A stretch of 64,000 nt of DNA from positions 496,001-560,000 of the forward strand of contig NZ_JABUKC010000002.1 of assembly GCF_014595885.1 (NCBI RefSeq), in the 5' to 3' direction. This DNA comes from Microcella alkalica (GTDB lineage Bacteria; Actinomycetota; Actinomycetes; Actinomycetales; Microbacteriaceae). Numbering within the stretch: position 1 is the stretch's first letter; each line of letters begins with the position of its first letter. The translations under genes and the position numbers were made by a program. Positions 8,788 to 17,569 of the stretch are shown piece after piece. The notes under the pieces were generated by a model that saw only the letters and a list, made by a program, of their open reading frames with translations, was not told where the DNA came from and searched no databases.

Positions 8788-10386
8788 GTGCTCGCTGTGC
8801 AGGATCTCGAGATCCGGGTCGGCGCGCGCCTGCTCATGGAGAACGTCTCGTTCCGCGTCGACAAGGGCGACAAGGTCGGGCTCGTCGGGCGGAACGGCGC
8901 CGGCAAGACGACGCTGACGAAGGTGCTCGCGGGCGACGAGCTGCCGACCGCCGGCACCGTGCAGCGCATCGGCGAGCTCGGCTACCTGCCGCAGGATCCC
9001 CGCTCGGGCGACCCCGAGCAGCTCGCCCGCACCCGCATCCTCGACGCCCGCGGCCTCGGCCAGATCGTCATCGACATGCAGCAGGCCACGCTCGACATGG
9101 CGAGCGACGACCCCGCCGTGAGCGAGAAGGCGATGGCGCGCTACGGGCGACTCACCGACCGGTTCCTCGCGCTCGGCGGGTACGCGGCCGAGGCCGAGGC
9201 GGCCTCGATCGCGAGCAACCTGAACCTGCCCGATCGCATTCTCAGCCAGCCGCTCAAGACGCTGTCGGGCGGTCAGCGGCGCCGCATCGAGCTGGCCCGC
9301 ATCCTGTTCAGCGATGCCGAGACGATGATCCTCGACGAGCCGACGAACCACCTCGACGCCGACTCGGTGGTGTGGCTGCGCGAGTTCCTCTCCAGCTACC
9401 AGGGCGGGTTCATCGTCATCAGCCACGACATCCACCTCGTGGAGGAGACGGTCAACAAGGTCTTCTACCTCGACGCCAACCGCCAGGTCATCGACATCTA
9501 CAACATGGGCTGGAAGCACTACCTGCGCCAGCGCGAGGCCGACGAGGAGCGCCGCAAGAAGGAGCGCGTCAACGTCGAGAAGAAGGCGACCGCGCTGCAG
9601 CTGCAGGCGGCGCGCTTCGGCGCGAAGGCCTCGAAGGCCGCCGCCGCCCACCAGATGGTCGCGCGCGCCGAGAAGATGCTCGCGGGCCTGGAGGAGGTGC
9701 GCACCGTCGACCGCGTCGCGAAGCTGCGCTTCCCGGAGCCGGCGCCCGTCGGCAAGACGCCGCTGCAGGCGAAGAACCTGTCGAAGAGCTACGGCTCGCT
9801 CGAGATCTTCACGGCCGTCGACCTCGCCGTCGATCGCGGCTCGAAGGTCGTCATCCTCGGCCTCAACGGCGCGGGCAAGACGACGCTCCTGCGCATCCTC
9901 GCGGGCGTCGACCAGCCCGACACGGGCGTGCTCGAGCCGGGCCACGGCCTCAAGGTCGGCTACTACGCGCAGGAGCACGAGACGCTCGACGTGAAGCGCA
10001 GCGTGCTGCAGAACATGATGTCGGCCTCACCGAGCATCACCGAGCTCGAGGCGCGCAAGGTGCTCGGCTCGTTCCTGTTCACGGGCGACGACACGGCGAA
10101 GCCCGCCGGCGTGCTCTCCGGCGGCGAGAAGACGCGCCTGTCGCTCGCGATGCTCGTGGTGTCGAAGGCCAACCTGCTGCTGCTCGACGAGCCGACGAAC
10201 AACCTCGACCCGGCCAGCCGGGAAGAGATTCTCGGGGCGCTCGCGAACTACTCAGGGGCGGTCATCCTCGTCAGCCACGACGAGGGCGCTGTCGAGGCGC
10301 TCAACCCCGAGCGCGTGCTCATCATGCCCGACGGCGTCGAGGACCTCTGGACGAAGGACTACGCGGAGCTCATCTCGCTCGCCTGA
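8788..10386 (+). CDS. ABC-F family ATPase
   Basis: Soluble protein of 532 residues with two ABC domains in tandem and no membrane segment, the layout of ABC-F proteins that bind the ribosome E site. The first Walker A is GRNGAGKTT at about 35-43 with signature LSGGQRRRIE and Walker B MILDEPTNHLD; the second is GLNGAGKTT with LSGGEKTRL and LLLDEPTNNLD. The charged linker between the domains (about 230-310) is rich in Glu and Lys. It could be a translation factor or an antibiotic-protection protein; subfamily assignment needs a tree. The start is GTG. Confidence 0.93.
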   Translation: MLAVQDLEIRVGARLLMENVSFRVDKGDKVGLVGRNGAGKTTLTKVLAGDELPTAGTVQRIGELGYLPQDPRSGDPEQLARTRILDARGLGQIVIDMQQATLDMASDDPAVSEKAMARYGRLTDRFLALGGYAAEAEAASIASNLNLPDRILSQPLKTLSGGQRRRIELARILFSDAETMILDEPTNHLDADSVVWLREFLSSYQGGFIVISHDIHLVEETVNKVFYLDANRQVIDIYNMGWKHYLRQREADEERRKKERVNVEKKATALQLQAARFGAKASKAAAAHQMVARAEKMLAGLEEVRTVDRVAKLRFPEPAPVGKTPLQAKNLSKSYGSLEIFTAVDLAVDRGSKVVILGLNGAGKTTLLRILAGVDQPDTGVLEPGHGLKVGYYAQEHETLDVKRSVLQNMMSASPSITELEARKVLGSFLFTGDDTAKPAGVLSGGEKTRLSLAMLVVSKANLLLLDEPTNNLDPASREEILGALANYSGAVILVSHDEGAVEALNPERVLIMPDGVEDLWTKDYAELISLA

Positions 10387-10437
10387 GGCGAGCTGGCGCG
10401 GCTGGCGCTGTCGGCGGGCGGATGCTCGGCGCGAGCC

Positions 10438-11262
10438 TCAGCGGGCGTCGAGCAGCGCATCCTCTTCATCGGCGTCGCTCGGCCGGCGCCGCACCGGCTG
10501 CGCGACGGGCTCGCCGGAGGCCTCGGCGAGCATCCGCCGGTGCTCCTTCCGCAGCGCCCAGCCGTACCCGATGAAACCCATGAGCGCGAAGACGTACCAC
10601 TGGAAGGTGTAGCTGAGGTGCGGGCCCTCGTCGGGCACGGGCCGGGTCGCGGCCACCGGGCGCGTGTCGGGCGCCGGCGACTCCGAGTCGAGCAGGCCGT
10701 AGGCGCCGGTCACGACGTCACCCGCCTCGACCCGCTCGGCGATGTCGGGCAGATGGATGGTCGCGATCTGCCCCTCGGGCGCGCCGCGGCCGCGCAGCTC
10801 GGGCTCGCCGGGCTTGAGCCGCACGAGCACCTCGACGCGCCCGCTCGGAGGGGCGGGCACGACGTCGGGGGAGTCCTGCGCCGAGCCGACCGGCAGCCAG
10901 CCGCGGTCGACGACGAACACCCGGCCGTCATCGAGCAGCAGGGGCGTGAGCACCTCGAAGCCCGGCCGGCCGTTGAGCGGGCGGGCGCGCGCGAGCAGCT
11001 GCTCGTCTACCAGGTACTCGCCCTCGAGCACGACGGGCTGCCACTCGCGCGCCGGATCGAGCGCCGTCTCATCGGGCAGCGCCTCGTCGAGCGCGACGGC
11101 GGCCGCATCCCAGTTCTCGGCGACGACCCGGATCTCGGCGACCGTCTCCAGCCGCCGCTGCCACTGCCACTGCGCGAGGCCGACGCAGACGACCGCGAAG
11201 AGCGTCGTGAGGCCGAGCCAGCCCAGCCAGCGACGCTGCAGGGCCAGTCGCAGGATGCTCAC
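10438..11262 (-). CDS. SURF1 family cytochrome oxidase assembly protein
   Basis: SURF1/Shy1 proteins help insert heme A into cytochrome c oxidase. The 274-residue product has the classic layout: an N-terminal membrane segment (about 13-30) followed by QWQWQRR, a large extracytoplasmic domain with RPLNGRPGFEVLTPL and VVDRGWLP, and a C-terminal membrane segment around FQWYVFALMGFIGYGWALR. The C-terminal tail is acidic. The GTG start overlaps the upstream stop as GTGA. It fits functionally with ctaA and ctaB 8 kb away. Confidence 0.92.
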   Translation of the reverse strand: MSILRLALQRRWLGWLGLTTLFAVVCVGLAQWQWQRRLETVAEIRVVAENWDAAAVALDEALPDETALDPAREWQPVVLEGEYLVDEQLLARARPLNGRPGFEVLTPLLLDDGRVFVVDRGWLPVGSAQDSPDVVPAPPSGRVEVLVRLKPGEPELRGRGAPEGQIATIHLPDIAERVEAGDVVTGAYGLLDSESPAPDTRPVAATRPVPDEGPHLSYTFQWYVFALMGFIGYGWALRKEHRRMLAEASGEPVAQPVRRRPSDADEEDALLDAR

Positions 11263-11510
11263 ACCGACGATTCTCCCGGATCAGGCAGCGACCCCACGAC
11301 GACGCCCGCCGGGGTGAGCGCCACGGGGAACCCGCGCTGGTCGACGAAGTCGTAGAGGAAGTCGCGGTGCTCGTCGCACGCGAGCCACACCTTGACCCGC
11401 TCGGGGCCGTGGATGCGGGGGTTGCGCCAGTTGACCGCCCACGTCGCCTCGGCGCGGCAGCCGGCGCGCGAGCAGTGGGTGCCGGAGATCTCGCCGGGGA
11501 GCGAGATCAC
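11259..11510 (-). CDS. Small conserved protein with CX4C...CX2H zinc-type motif
   Basis: Protein of 83 residues, function unknown. It carries HCSRAGC near the N-terminus and ACDEH further on, a spacing that suggests a zinc site. Similar small proteins in this family are, as I recall, labelled 'acetone carboxylase' in databases, but nothing here resembles that multi-subunit enzyme. The GTG start overlaps the DUF3099 stop (GTGA) and its stop overlaps the SURF1 start (GTGA), so the three genes form a tightly coupled operon. The start is decided by this overlap; the open frame upstream runs antisense to fabG. Confidence 0.8.
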   Translation of the reverse strand: MISLPGEISGTHCSRAGCRAEATWAVNWRNPRIHGPERVKVWLACDEHRDFLYDFVDQRGFPVALTPAGVVVGSLPDPGESSV

Positions 11511-11791
11511 GCCTGCGTGCCCGGTGGCGTGTACGGCAGAATCTGCCCGGGCCGCTCGACGTCGGAGCCCTTCGGCGCGGCGACCGTGTTGGCCGCGACG
11601 ACCGCGAAGTAGGGCAGCACGATCGCGCCGAGGGCGGGGATGAGCAGCCACCAGCCGGGCGTCACGAAGCACGCGGCGATGCACACCAGTCGGATGCCCA
11701 TGGCGATCGAGTACTTGACCATACGCGCACGGCGCTCCTCCGTCGGGGAGGCGGGGAGCGAGGTGATGGCGGCGCCGGTCGGCTGCTTCAT
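11507..11791 (-). CDS. DUF3099 domain-containing membrane protein
   Basis: Protein of 94 residues typical of the actinobacterial DUF3099 family. The N-terminal part contains ASPTEERRARMVKYSIAMGI, followed by two hydrophobic segments (about residues 28-45 and 47-68) and a short Pro-rich tail. Its function is unknown. It is first in an operon with the zinc-motif protein and SURF1, and divergent from fabG. A TAGACT hexamer lies 9 nt upstream. Confidence 0.85.
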   Translation of the reverse strand: MKQPTGAAITSLPASPTEERRARMVKYSIAMGIRLVCIAACFVTPGWWLLIPALGAIVLPYFAVVAANTVAAPKGSDVERPGQILPYTPPGTQA

Positions 11792-11800
11792 GAGGGCTCG

Positions 11801-11806
11801 AGTCTA
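11801..11806 (-). promoter_or_regulatory. -10 hexamer (TAGACT) for the DUF3099 operon
   Basis: TAGACT on the reverse strand with only 9 nt to the ATG. Transcription would start at or a few bases before the start codon, predicting a leaderless mRNA. Confidence 0.55.
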
Positions 11807-11846
11807 CGTTTCGCGCCTGCGAGAAATCTGGTTCCGAGCCTGCCAA

Positions 11847-11852
11847 TAGGCT
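11847..11852 (+). promoter_or_regulatory. -10 hexamer (TAGGCT) for fabG, leaderless spacing
   Basis: TAGGCT separated from the fabG ATG by exactly 6 nt, the spacing expected when the transcript begins at the start codon. Confidence 0.55.
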
Positions 11853-11858
11853 GGGGTC

Positions 11859-12569
11859 ATGAGCACTCAGCGCACCGTTCTCGTCACCGGCGGCAACCGC
11901 GGCATCGGCTACGCGATCGCCGAGGAGTTCCTCGCCCAGGGCCACCGCGTCGCCGTCACGGCGCGCTCCGGCAGCGGCCCCGAGGGTGCGCTCACGGTCA
12001 CCGCCGACGTCACCGACGCCGCCTCGATGGACGCCGCCTACAGCGAGGTCGAGGCCGCGTACGGCCCCATCGAGGTCGTCGTCGCGAACGCCGGCATCAC
12101 CCGCGACACCCTGCTGCTGCGCATGTCGGACGACGACTTCCAGACCGTCGTCGACACGAACCTCACGGGCGCCTTCCGCACCGTGAAGCGCGCCATGAAG
12201 GGGATGCTCAAGGCGCGGTTCGGCCGCGTCATCCTGATCTCGAGCGTCGTGGGGCTGTACGGCTCGCCCGGGCAGGTCAACTACTCGTCGTCGAAGGCGG
12301 CGCTCGTCGGCATGGCCCGCTCGATCACGCGCGAGCTCGGCAGCCGCGGCATCACCGCCAACGTCGTCGCGCCCGGCTTCATCGAGACCGACATGACCGC
12401 CGAGCTGCCGGCCGAGCAGCAGCAGGCCTACAAGGACTCGATCCCGGCCGGCCGCTTCGCGAGCCCCCAGGAGGTCGCGCGCGTCGTCACCTGGCTCGCC
12501 GGCGACGACGCCGCCTACATCTCGGGCGCGGTCATCCCCGTCGACGGCGGCCTCGGGATGGGGCACTAG
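11859..12569 (+). CDS. fabG: 3-oxoacyl-ACP reductase, SDR family
   Basis: NADPH-dependent reduction of 3-oxoacyl-ACP in fatty acid synthesis. The 236-residue product is a classical short-chain dehydrogenase: TGGNRGIGYA nucleotide-binding motif at about 11-20, NAG in VVANAGITRD, catalytic Ser in LISSVVGLYG, and YxxSK as YSSSKAALVG. C-terminal PVDGGLGMGH matches the FabG/MabA ending. It is monocistronic here. Its last 38 bp overlap the end of a convergent gene of unusual composition. Confidence 0.93.
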   Translation: MSTQRTVLVTGGNRGIGYAIAEEFLAQGHRVAVTARSGSGPEGALTVTADVTDAASMDAAYSEVEAAYGPIEVVVANAGITRDTLLLRMSDDDFQTVVDTNLTGAFRTVKRAMKGMLKARFGRVILISSVVGLYGSPGQVNYSSSKAALVGMARSITRELGSRGITANVVAPGFIETDMTAELPAEQQQAYKDSIPAGRFASPQEVARVVTWLAGDDAAYISGAVIPVDGGLGMGH

Positions 12570-13134
12570 CCCCTGAGCTTCGAGTGCTTACCTTTGGCGC
12601 CGAAGCCGCGAAGAGGTTTTCTAGCTCTTGGTGAAGCTCGGACCATCGCCGCACTAGGAGGAGGACTTCGTCAACGGTCTCGTCCTCTACCTTTGCGGAG
12701 TACGCCAAGACTACGGACGACGATGCCATTGCGCCGGAGTGCGTACCGATGAAGCGCTCCATCTCGAGCACGATCGATCGGAGTTGCTCTTCAAGGACGG
12801 TGAGCTTTGCCACAACTATCTGGCGACTTAGCTCCATCAACGAATCGCGGATCAGCATTACCGCCTCGGAATAGTCGTCTCCTGACGGCCGCTGCGCTTC
12901 CGGGATCTGACGGAACGACCTGGAGAACGACGCGACACTGGCGACGCCGGCTGCGAAGTTCGCGCTTGCTATAAGAAGCGGTGCCAACACCGCTCTGACT
13001 TCAGCAAAGTGAGCATCTAGACGTTGGCGGTCTTCGTGTCGGGCTTGCCATCGCAGAGGGATCAGCGGTGCAAGGAGCGTTCCGATAACGCCCAGGCCCG
13101 CGATACCGAATGTCAACCATTGGGATTCACTCAC
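12532..13134 (-). CDS. Orphan single-TM protein of atypical base composition
   Basis: Not recognised. The 200-residue product has one N-terminal membrane segment (about 5-26, WLTFGIAGLGVIGTLLAPLI) followed by a charged, probably helical cytoplasmic region and a basic tail ending GRRRRG. Base composition is visibly lower in GC than both neighbours and it uses codons rare elsewhere here, such as ATA for Ile. The start is GTG without a clear Shine-Dalgarno. The final 12 or so codons run into the 3' end of convergent fabG, which suggests the original stop was lost at an insertion junction. No integrase or repeat flanks it. Transfer is inferred. Confidence 0.6.
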   Translation of the reverse strand: MSESQWLTFGIAGLGVIGTLLAPLIPLRWQARHEDRQRLDAHFAEVRAVLAPLLIASANFAAGVASVASFSRSFRQIPEAQRPSGDDYSEAVMLIRDSLMELSRQIVVAKLTVLEEQLRSIVLEMERFIGTHSGAMASSSVVLAYSAKVEDETVDEVLLLVRRWSELHQELENLFAASAPKVSTRSSGASAPSRGRRRRG

Positions 13135-13167
13135 ATGGGCACGGTAGAGCCATACACGGACACTTGC

Positions 13168-13806
13168 TCAGGCGCGCAACCCCAGCAGGGGCAGGGCGTC
13201 ACGCAGGTCGCGGCGCGGCAGGCACACGTCGGCGGCCTCCCGCAGCACGGGCTTGGCGTCGAACGCGACGCCGAGGCCCGCGGCGCGCAGCATCAGCAGG
13301 TCGTTCGCGCCGTCGCCGATGGCGACGGTGCGGCGGAGCGGCAGATCGTGGGCGGCCGCCCACTCGCGCAGGGCATCCGCCTTCGCGGCCGCGTCGACGA
13401 CGGGGCCGACGGTGCGCCCCGTGAACCGGCCGTCGACGACCTCGAGCCGGTTCGCCCGGTGGTGGTCGAGCCCGAGGTCGGCGGCGATCGGGTCGAGCAG
13501 CTCGTGGAAGCCCCCCGAAACGACGGCGATCGCGCCGTCAGCGGCGTGCACGGCATCGACGAGCTCGCGCGCTCCGGCCGTCAGACGGATGCGCGCGCCG
13601 ACCCGAGCACAGCATCCCGCGTCGACGCCCGCGAGGGTCGCGACCCGCTCGGCGAGCGAGGCGGCGAAATCGAGTTCGCCGCGCATCGCCCGCTCGGTGA
13701 TCTCGGCGACGAGCGCACCGGAACCCGCCTCGTCGGCGAGCAGCTCGATGGCCTCGTCCTCGATGAGCGTGGAATCGACGTCGAGCACGACGAGGAAGCG
13801 AGTCAT
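13168..13806 (-). CDS. serB: Phosphoserine phosphatase (HAD family)
   Basis: Last step of serine synthesis, hydrolysing O-phosphoserine. The 212-residue product starts MTRFLVVLDVDSTLIEDEA, giving the HAD nucleophile motif DVDST. It also has the SerB cap region, motif II SGGFHELL, the lysine of motif III in AAKADALREW, and motif IV GDGANDLLML. I chose ATG at 13806, with GAGGA 12 nt before it; a GTG four codons upstream is the alternative. It lies just downstream of glgC on the same strand with a 51-nt gap. Confidence 0.92.
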   Translation of the reverse strand: MTRFLVVLDVDSTLIEDEAIELLADEAGSGALVAEITERAMRGELDFAASLAERVATLAGVDAGCCARVGARIRLTAGARELVDAVHAADGAIAVVSGGFHELLDPIAADLGLDHHRANRLEVVDGRFTGRTVGPVVDAAAKADALREWAAAHDLPLRRTVAIGDGANDLLMLRAAGLGVAFDAKPVLREAADVCLPRRDLRDALPLLGLRA

Positions 13807-13857
13807 GGGGCGGGGCACTCCTCGGCGGCGGGCGCGAGGCGGGATGCTCCCGACTCG

Positions 13858-15093
13858 CTACTCGATGCGGATGCCCTTGCCGACGACGGTGATGCCGGAG
13901 TCGGTGACCGTGAAGCCGCGGGCTCGGTCGGCGTCGTGGTCGACGCCGACGTGCGCGCCGGGCGAGACCACGACCTCCTTGTCGAGAATAGCCCGCCGCA
14001 CGACGGCACCCGCGCCGATCGTGGTGCGCTCGAAGATTACCGAGTCGGTCACCTCGGCCGACTCCACCGTGACCCACGTGCCGAGCACGCTGCGCTCGAT
14101 GCGGGCGCCCGAGATCACCGAGCCGAGCGAGACGATCGAGTCGATGACGTGCCCGGTCTCACCGGCGCCATCGCGCACGAACTTCGCCGGCGGCATGTTG
14201 AGCTGCTGGCTGTAGATCGGCCACGCGGTGTTGTAGAGGTTGAACACCGGCAGCGCCGAGATCAGATCCTGGTGGGCGTCGAAGAACGACTCGATCGTAC
14301 CCACGTCGCGCCAGTAGAAGCGGTCGCGCTCCGTTGCGCCCGGCACGTCGTTGTGGTTGAGGTCGTAGACGAAGGCCTCGCCGCGGCGCACGAAGTCGGG
14401 CACGATGTCGCCGCCCATGTCGTGCTTCGAGGTCTCCAGCTCGCCGTCGCGCGTGACGGCGTCCATGAGCACGTCGGCGTCGAAGACGTAGTTGCCCATC
14501 GAGGCGAGCACCTGGTCGGGCGCGTCGGCGAGGCCCACCGCATCCTTCGGCTTCTCGTGGAACGCCGCGATGCGCGAGGGGTTCGCCGGGTCGGTCTCGA
14601 TGACGCCGAACTGGTCGGCGAGGGCGATGGGCTGACGGATGCCGGCGACCGTGACGCCCGCGCCGTTCTCGATGTGCGCCTGGATCATCTGCGTGAAGTC
14701 CATGCGGTAGACGTGGTCGGCGCCCACCACGACCACGATGTCGGGCTTCTCGTCGCGGATCAGGTTCAGGCTCTGGAAGATCGCGTCGGCGCTGCCGGCG
14801 AACCAGCGCTTGCCGAGGCGCTGCTGCGCCGGCACGGAGGCGACGTAGGCGTTGAGCATGCCGCTGAGGCGCCAGGTCTGCGAGATGTGGCGGTCGAGCG
14901 AGTGGCTCTTGTACTGAGTGAGCACCACGATCTGGCGCAGCCCCGAGTTGATGAGGTTCGACAGCGCGAAGTCGATGAGCCGGTAGCCGCCGCCGAAGGG
15001 CACGGCGGGTTTCGCCCGGTCAGCCGTGAGCGGCATGAGCCGCTTCCCTTCGCCACCGGCCAGCACGATTCCGAACACCTTGGGGGACGCCAT
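13858..15093 (-). CDS. glgC: Glucose-1-phosphate adenylyltransferase
   Basis: Makes ADP-glucose from ATP and glucose-1-phosphate, the committed step to glycogen and related alpha-glucans. The 411-residue product opens with [17 protein letters not shown] and the substrate loop [21 protein letters not shown], then the GTADA-type region AGSADAIFQ and [12 protein letters not shown]. The C-terminal part is a left-handed beta-helix with hexapeptide repeats. The ATG at 15093 was chosen because the N-terminal [14 protein letters not shown] fits the family and a -10 hexamer lies 6 nt upstream. It diverges from the glycogen synthase-type gene. Confidence 0.95.
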   Translation of the reverse strand: MASPKVFGIVLAGGEGKRLMPLTADRAKPAVPFGGGYRLIDFALSNLINSGLRQIVVLTQYKSHSLDRHISQTWRLSGMLNAYVASVPAQQRLGKRWFAGSADAIFQSLNLIRDEKPDIVVVVGADHVYRMDFTQMIQAHIENGAGVTVAGIRQPIALADQFGVIETDPANPSRIAAFHEKPKDAVGLADAPDQVLASMGNYVFDADVLMDAVTRDGELETSKHDMGGDIVPDFVRRGEAFVYDLNHNDVPGATERDRFYWRDVGTIESFFDAHQDLISALPVFNLYNTAWPIYSQQLNMPPAKFVRDGAGETGHVIDSIVSLGSVISGARIERSVLGTWVTVESAEVTDSVIFERTTIGAGAVVRRAILDKEVVVSPGAHVGVDHDADRARGFTVTDSGITVVGKGIRIE

Positions 15094-15099
15094 GCCCCC

Positions 15100-15105
15100 A
15101 CAGTA
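15100..15105 (-). promoter_or_regulatory. -10 hexamer (TACTGT) for glgC, leaderless spacing
   Basis: TACTGT on the reverse strand, 6 nt before the glgC ATG, inside the 46-nt divergent gap. A TACTAG at 15123-15128 points toward glgA with 11 nt to its ATG. Confidence 0.45.
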
Positions 15106-15139
15106 GGGGAGCGTCCCTCGCTGTACTAGCGTCGTCACC

Positions 15140-16327
15140 ATGCGCGTCGACGTCATCTCCCGTGAGTATCCGCCCGAGGTCTACGGGGGAGCGGGAGTGC
15201 ACGTCGCCGAGCTCGTGCGGGCCCTGCGGCACGACGCCCTCGACGTGCGCGTGCGCTGCTTCGGCGCCCCCCGCAACGAGGCCGACACGCACGCCTACCT
15301 CGTGCCCGGCGCCCTCTCGTCGGCCAACCCGGCGCTCGCGACGCTCGGCGTCGACCTCGCGATCGCCGACGACGTCGACGGCGCTGACCTCGTGCACTCG
15401 CACACCTGGTACGCCAACGCCGCCGGCCAGCTCGCGGCGATGCTGCACGACATTCCGCACGTCGTCACCGCGCACAGCCTCGAGCCGCTGCGCCCGTGGA
15501 AGGCCGAGCAGCTCGGCGGCGGCTACCGCATCTCCAGCTGGATCGAGCGCGGGGCCTTCGAGACCGCGGATGCCGTGATCGCGGTGAGCGACGGCATGCG
15601 TCGCGACATCCTGCGCTGCTACCCCCAGCTCGACGAGCAGAAGGTCAGCGTCATCCACAACGGCATCGACCTCGACGGATGGCAGCGCACGATCGACCAC
15701 GAGTTCGTGCGCACCCTCGGCATCGACCCCGACCGCCCGACGGTCGCCTTCGTCGGCCGCATCACGCGCCAGAAGGGCCTGCCCTATCTTCTCGAGGCCA
15801 TGCGCGCCCTGCCGAAGGACGTGCAGCTCGTGCTGTGCGCCGGCGCCCCCGACACGCCGGAGATCCTGCGCGAGGTGCAGCACGGCGTCGCGGCGCTGCA
15901 GGGCGAGCGCACGGGCGTCGTCTGGATCGAGAGGATGCTCTCGCAGCGCGAACTGGCCTCCGTGCTGTCGCACGCCACCGCGTTCGTGTGCCCGAGCGTC
16001 TACGAGCCCCTCGGCATCGTCAACCTCGAGGCCATGGCGTGCGGCGTCGCCGTCGTCGGCACCGCCACGGGCGGCATCCCGGAGGTCGTCGATGACGGCA
16101 TCACCGGCCGACTCGTGCCGATCGAGCAGGTGCAGGACGGCACGGGCACGCCCGTCGACCCGGCTCGCTTCGTCGCCGACCTCGCCGCCGTGCTCGCCGA
16201 CGTCGTGAGCGACCGCGAGCGTGCGCGCACCATGGGCGAGGCTGGTCGTCGGCGGGCCGAGGAGCACTTCGCGTGGGGCGCGATCGCGGAACGCACACGC
16301 GCCCTCTACGCGAGCCTGCTCGTCTAG
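15140..16327 (+). CDS. glgA: Actinobacterial glycogen synthase / maltose-1-phosphate synthase (GT4)
   Basis: GT4 glycosyltransferase of 395 residues using ADP-glucose. Members of this short actinobacterial family are annotated GlgA, but the mycobacterial homologue, also paired divergently with glgC, was renamed GlgM because it makes maltose 1-phosphate for GlgE. Features: N-terminal [21 protein letters not shown], the [13 protein letters not shown] segment, [29 protein letters not shown] and the C-terminal donor site [19 protein letters not shown]. Which product it makes cannot be read from sequence; treS in the window fits the GlgM-GlgE pathway. Confidence 0.92.
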   Translation: MRVDVISREYPPEVYGGAGVHVAELVRALRHDALDVRVRCFGAPRNEADTHAYLVPGALSSANPALATLGVDLAIADDVDGADLVHSHTWYANAAGQLAAMLHDIPHVVTAHSLEPLRPWKAEQLGGGYRISSWIERGAFETADAVIAVSDGMRRDILRCYPQLDEQKVSVIHNGIDLDGWQRTIDHEFVRTLGIDPDRPTVAFVGRITRQKGLPYLLEAMRALPKDVQLVLCAGAPDTPEILREVQHGVAALQGERTGVVWIERMLSQRELASVLSHATAFVCPSVYEPLGIVNLEAMACGVAVVGTATGGIPEVVDDGITGRLVPIEQVQDGTGTPVDPARFVADLAAVLADVVSDRERARTMGEAGRRRAEEHFAWGAIAERTRALYASLLV

Positions 16328-16340
16328 GCTGGGAGCCATC

Positions 16341-17123
16341 ATGGCCAGCGTTCTCGAGTTCGACGATGTCTCCTTCACCCGCGATGGCGCGGCCATCCTG
16401 CACGACGTGCACTGGAGCGTCGACGAGGCCGACCGCTGGGTGATCCTCGGGCCCAACGGCGCCGGCAAGACGACGCTGCTGCAGCTCGCGGCCGCGGCGC
16501 AGCATCCCTCGACCGGGCGCGTGACGCTCCTCGAGGAGGAGGTCGGCCACAGCGATCTCGCCGCGCTGCGGCCCCGCATCGGCTTCGCCTCGACGGCGAT
16601 GGCGCGGCGCATCCCCGCCGATGAGAGCGTGCTCGACGTCGTCATGACCGCCGCGTACTCCGTCACCGGCCGGTGGAACGAGGAGTACGAGGAGGTCGAC
16701 GAGCGGCGCGCCCGCCGCGTGCTGCGCGAGTGGAAGCTCGACCGCTTCGAGCAGCGCCGCTTCGGCAGCCTCAGCGACGGCGAGCAGAAGCGCGTGCAGA
16801 TCGCGCGCGCCATCATGACCGACCCGGAGCTGCTGCTGCTCGACGAGCCCGCCGCGAGCCTCGACCTCGGCGCGCGCGAAGAGCTGCTGCAGCTGCTCGG
16901 CAGCTTCGCCAGCTCGCCCGACTCGCCCGCGATGGTCATGGTCACCCACCACGTGGAGGAGATCCCCGCCGGCTTCACGCACGCGCTGCTGCTCGCCGAC
17001 GGCGGCATCACCGCCGCCGGGCCGATTGACGAGATCATCACCGGCGAGCACCTCAGCCGCACCTTCGGCATCGAGCTGCAGGTGCACCGCGACGGCGACC
17101 GCTTCACGGCGCGCGCGGCCTGA
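16341..17123 (+). CDS. ABC transporter ATP-binding protein, lone subunit
   Basis: Single ABC domain of 260 residues: Walker A GPNGAGKTTLL at about 38-48, signature LSDGEQKRVQIA (LSDGE instead of LSGGQ), Walker B LLLLDEPAASLDLG and H-loop VTHHVEEI. No permease or binding protein is adjacent, so its partner is unknown. The signature variant and the tail TRFTARAA-like end resemble stand-alone ATPases related to molybdenum or iron importers, but I would not assign a substrate. The ATG lies 13 nt after the glgA stop; a TAGGCT spans the stop codon and could give its own promoter. Confidence 0.85.
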   Translation: MASVLEFDDVSFTRDGAAILHDVHWSVDEADRWVILGPNGAGKTTLLQLAAAAQHPSTGRVTLLEEEVGHSDLAALRPRIGFASTAMARRIPADESVLDVVMTAAYSVTGRWNEEYEEVDERRARRVLREWKLDRFEQRRFGSLSDGEQKRVQIARAIMTDPELLLLDEPAASLDLGAREELLQLLGSFASSPDSPAMVMVTHHVEEIPAGFTHALLLADGGITAAGPIDEIITGEHLSRTFGIELQVHRDGDRFTARAA

Positions 17124-17152
17124 TCCCGCCCCGCCGCACGGCCGGGCTCTGC

Positions 17153-17158
17153 TAGTCT
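17153..17158 (+). promoter_or_regulatory. Probable -10 hexamer (TAGTCT) for rpmE2
   Basis: TAGTCT 89 nt before the rpmE2 ATG. No Zur-type palindrome was seen in the leader, although zinc control of the C-minus L31 paralogue is common. Confidence 0.35.
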
Positions 17159-17247
17159 TGAGAGTCGGCCCGCGGCACTTCTCGTCGCGCCGATCGAACT
17201 TGCCCGCAGCGGGGGCCACCCGCTGAATCACAACCAAGGAACCGTTC

Positions 17248-17496
17248 ATGAAGACTGACATCCACCCCGAGTACAAGGCGGTCGTGTTCCGCGACCTCGC
17301 GTCGGGCGAGACCTTCCTCACGCGCTCGACCGTCTCGAGCGACAAGACGATCGAGCTCGACGGCACGGAGTACCCGGTGATCGACGTCGAGATCTCGTCG
17401 GCCTCGCACCCGTTCTACACGGGCAAGCAGCGCATCATGGACTCGGCCGGTCGCGTCGAGAAGTTCAACCAGCGCTTCAAGAACTTCGGCAAGTAA
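17248..17496 (+). CDS. rpmE2: Type B 50S ribosomal protein L31
   Basis: Ribosomal protein of the large subunit central protuberance. The 82-residue product matches type B L31: [20 protein letters not shown], then [18 protein letters not shown] and the terminal RFKNFGK. There is no cysteine at all, so this is the zinc-free form. AAGGAAC precedes the ATG. It is monocistronic and closed by a strong hairpin. Confidence 0.96.
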   Translation: MKTDIHPEYKAVVFRDLASGETFLTRSTVSSDKTIELDGTEYPVIDVEISSASHPFYTGKQRIMDSAGRVEKFNQRFKNFGK

Positions 17497-17511
17497 GCCG
17501 CAGCAACTTCA

Positions 17512-17543
17512 CGAAGGGCCCCGCCAGCAGGCGGGGCCCTTCG
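17512..17543. terminator. Intrinsic terminator after rpmE2
   Basis: Perfect 14-bp inverted repeat, arm CGAAGGGCCCCGCC, with a 4-nt AGCA loop, 15 nt after the rpmE2 stop. The convergent exonuclease gene ends 27 nt further on, so it is probably bidirectional. Confidence 0.85.
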
Positions 17544-17569
17544 TCGTTCTCGCGCGAGCGATGCCGCGC

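Noticed and set aside
12532-13167. A genomic island or prophage remnant around the orphan gene
   Set aside because: Only one gene of odd composition; no integrase, tRNA end, direct repeat or other mobile gene beside it.
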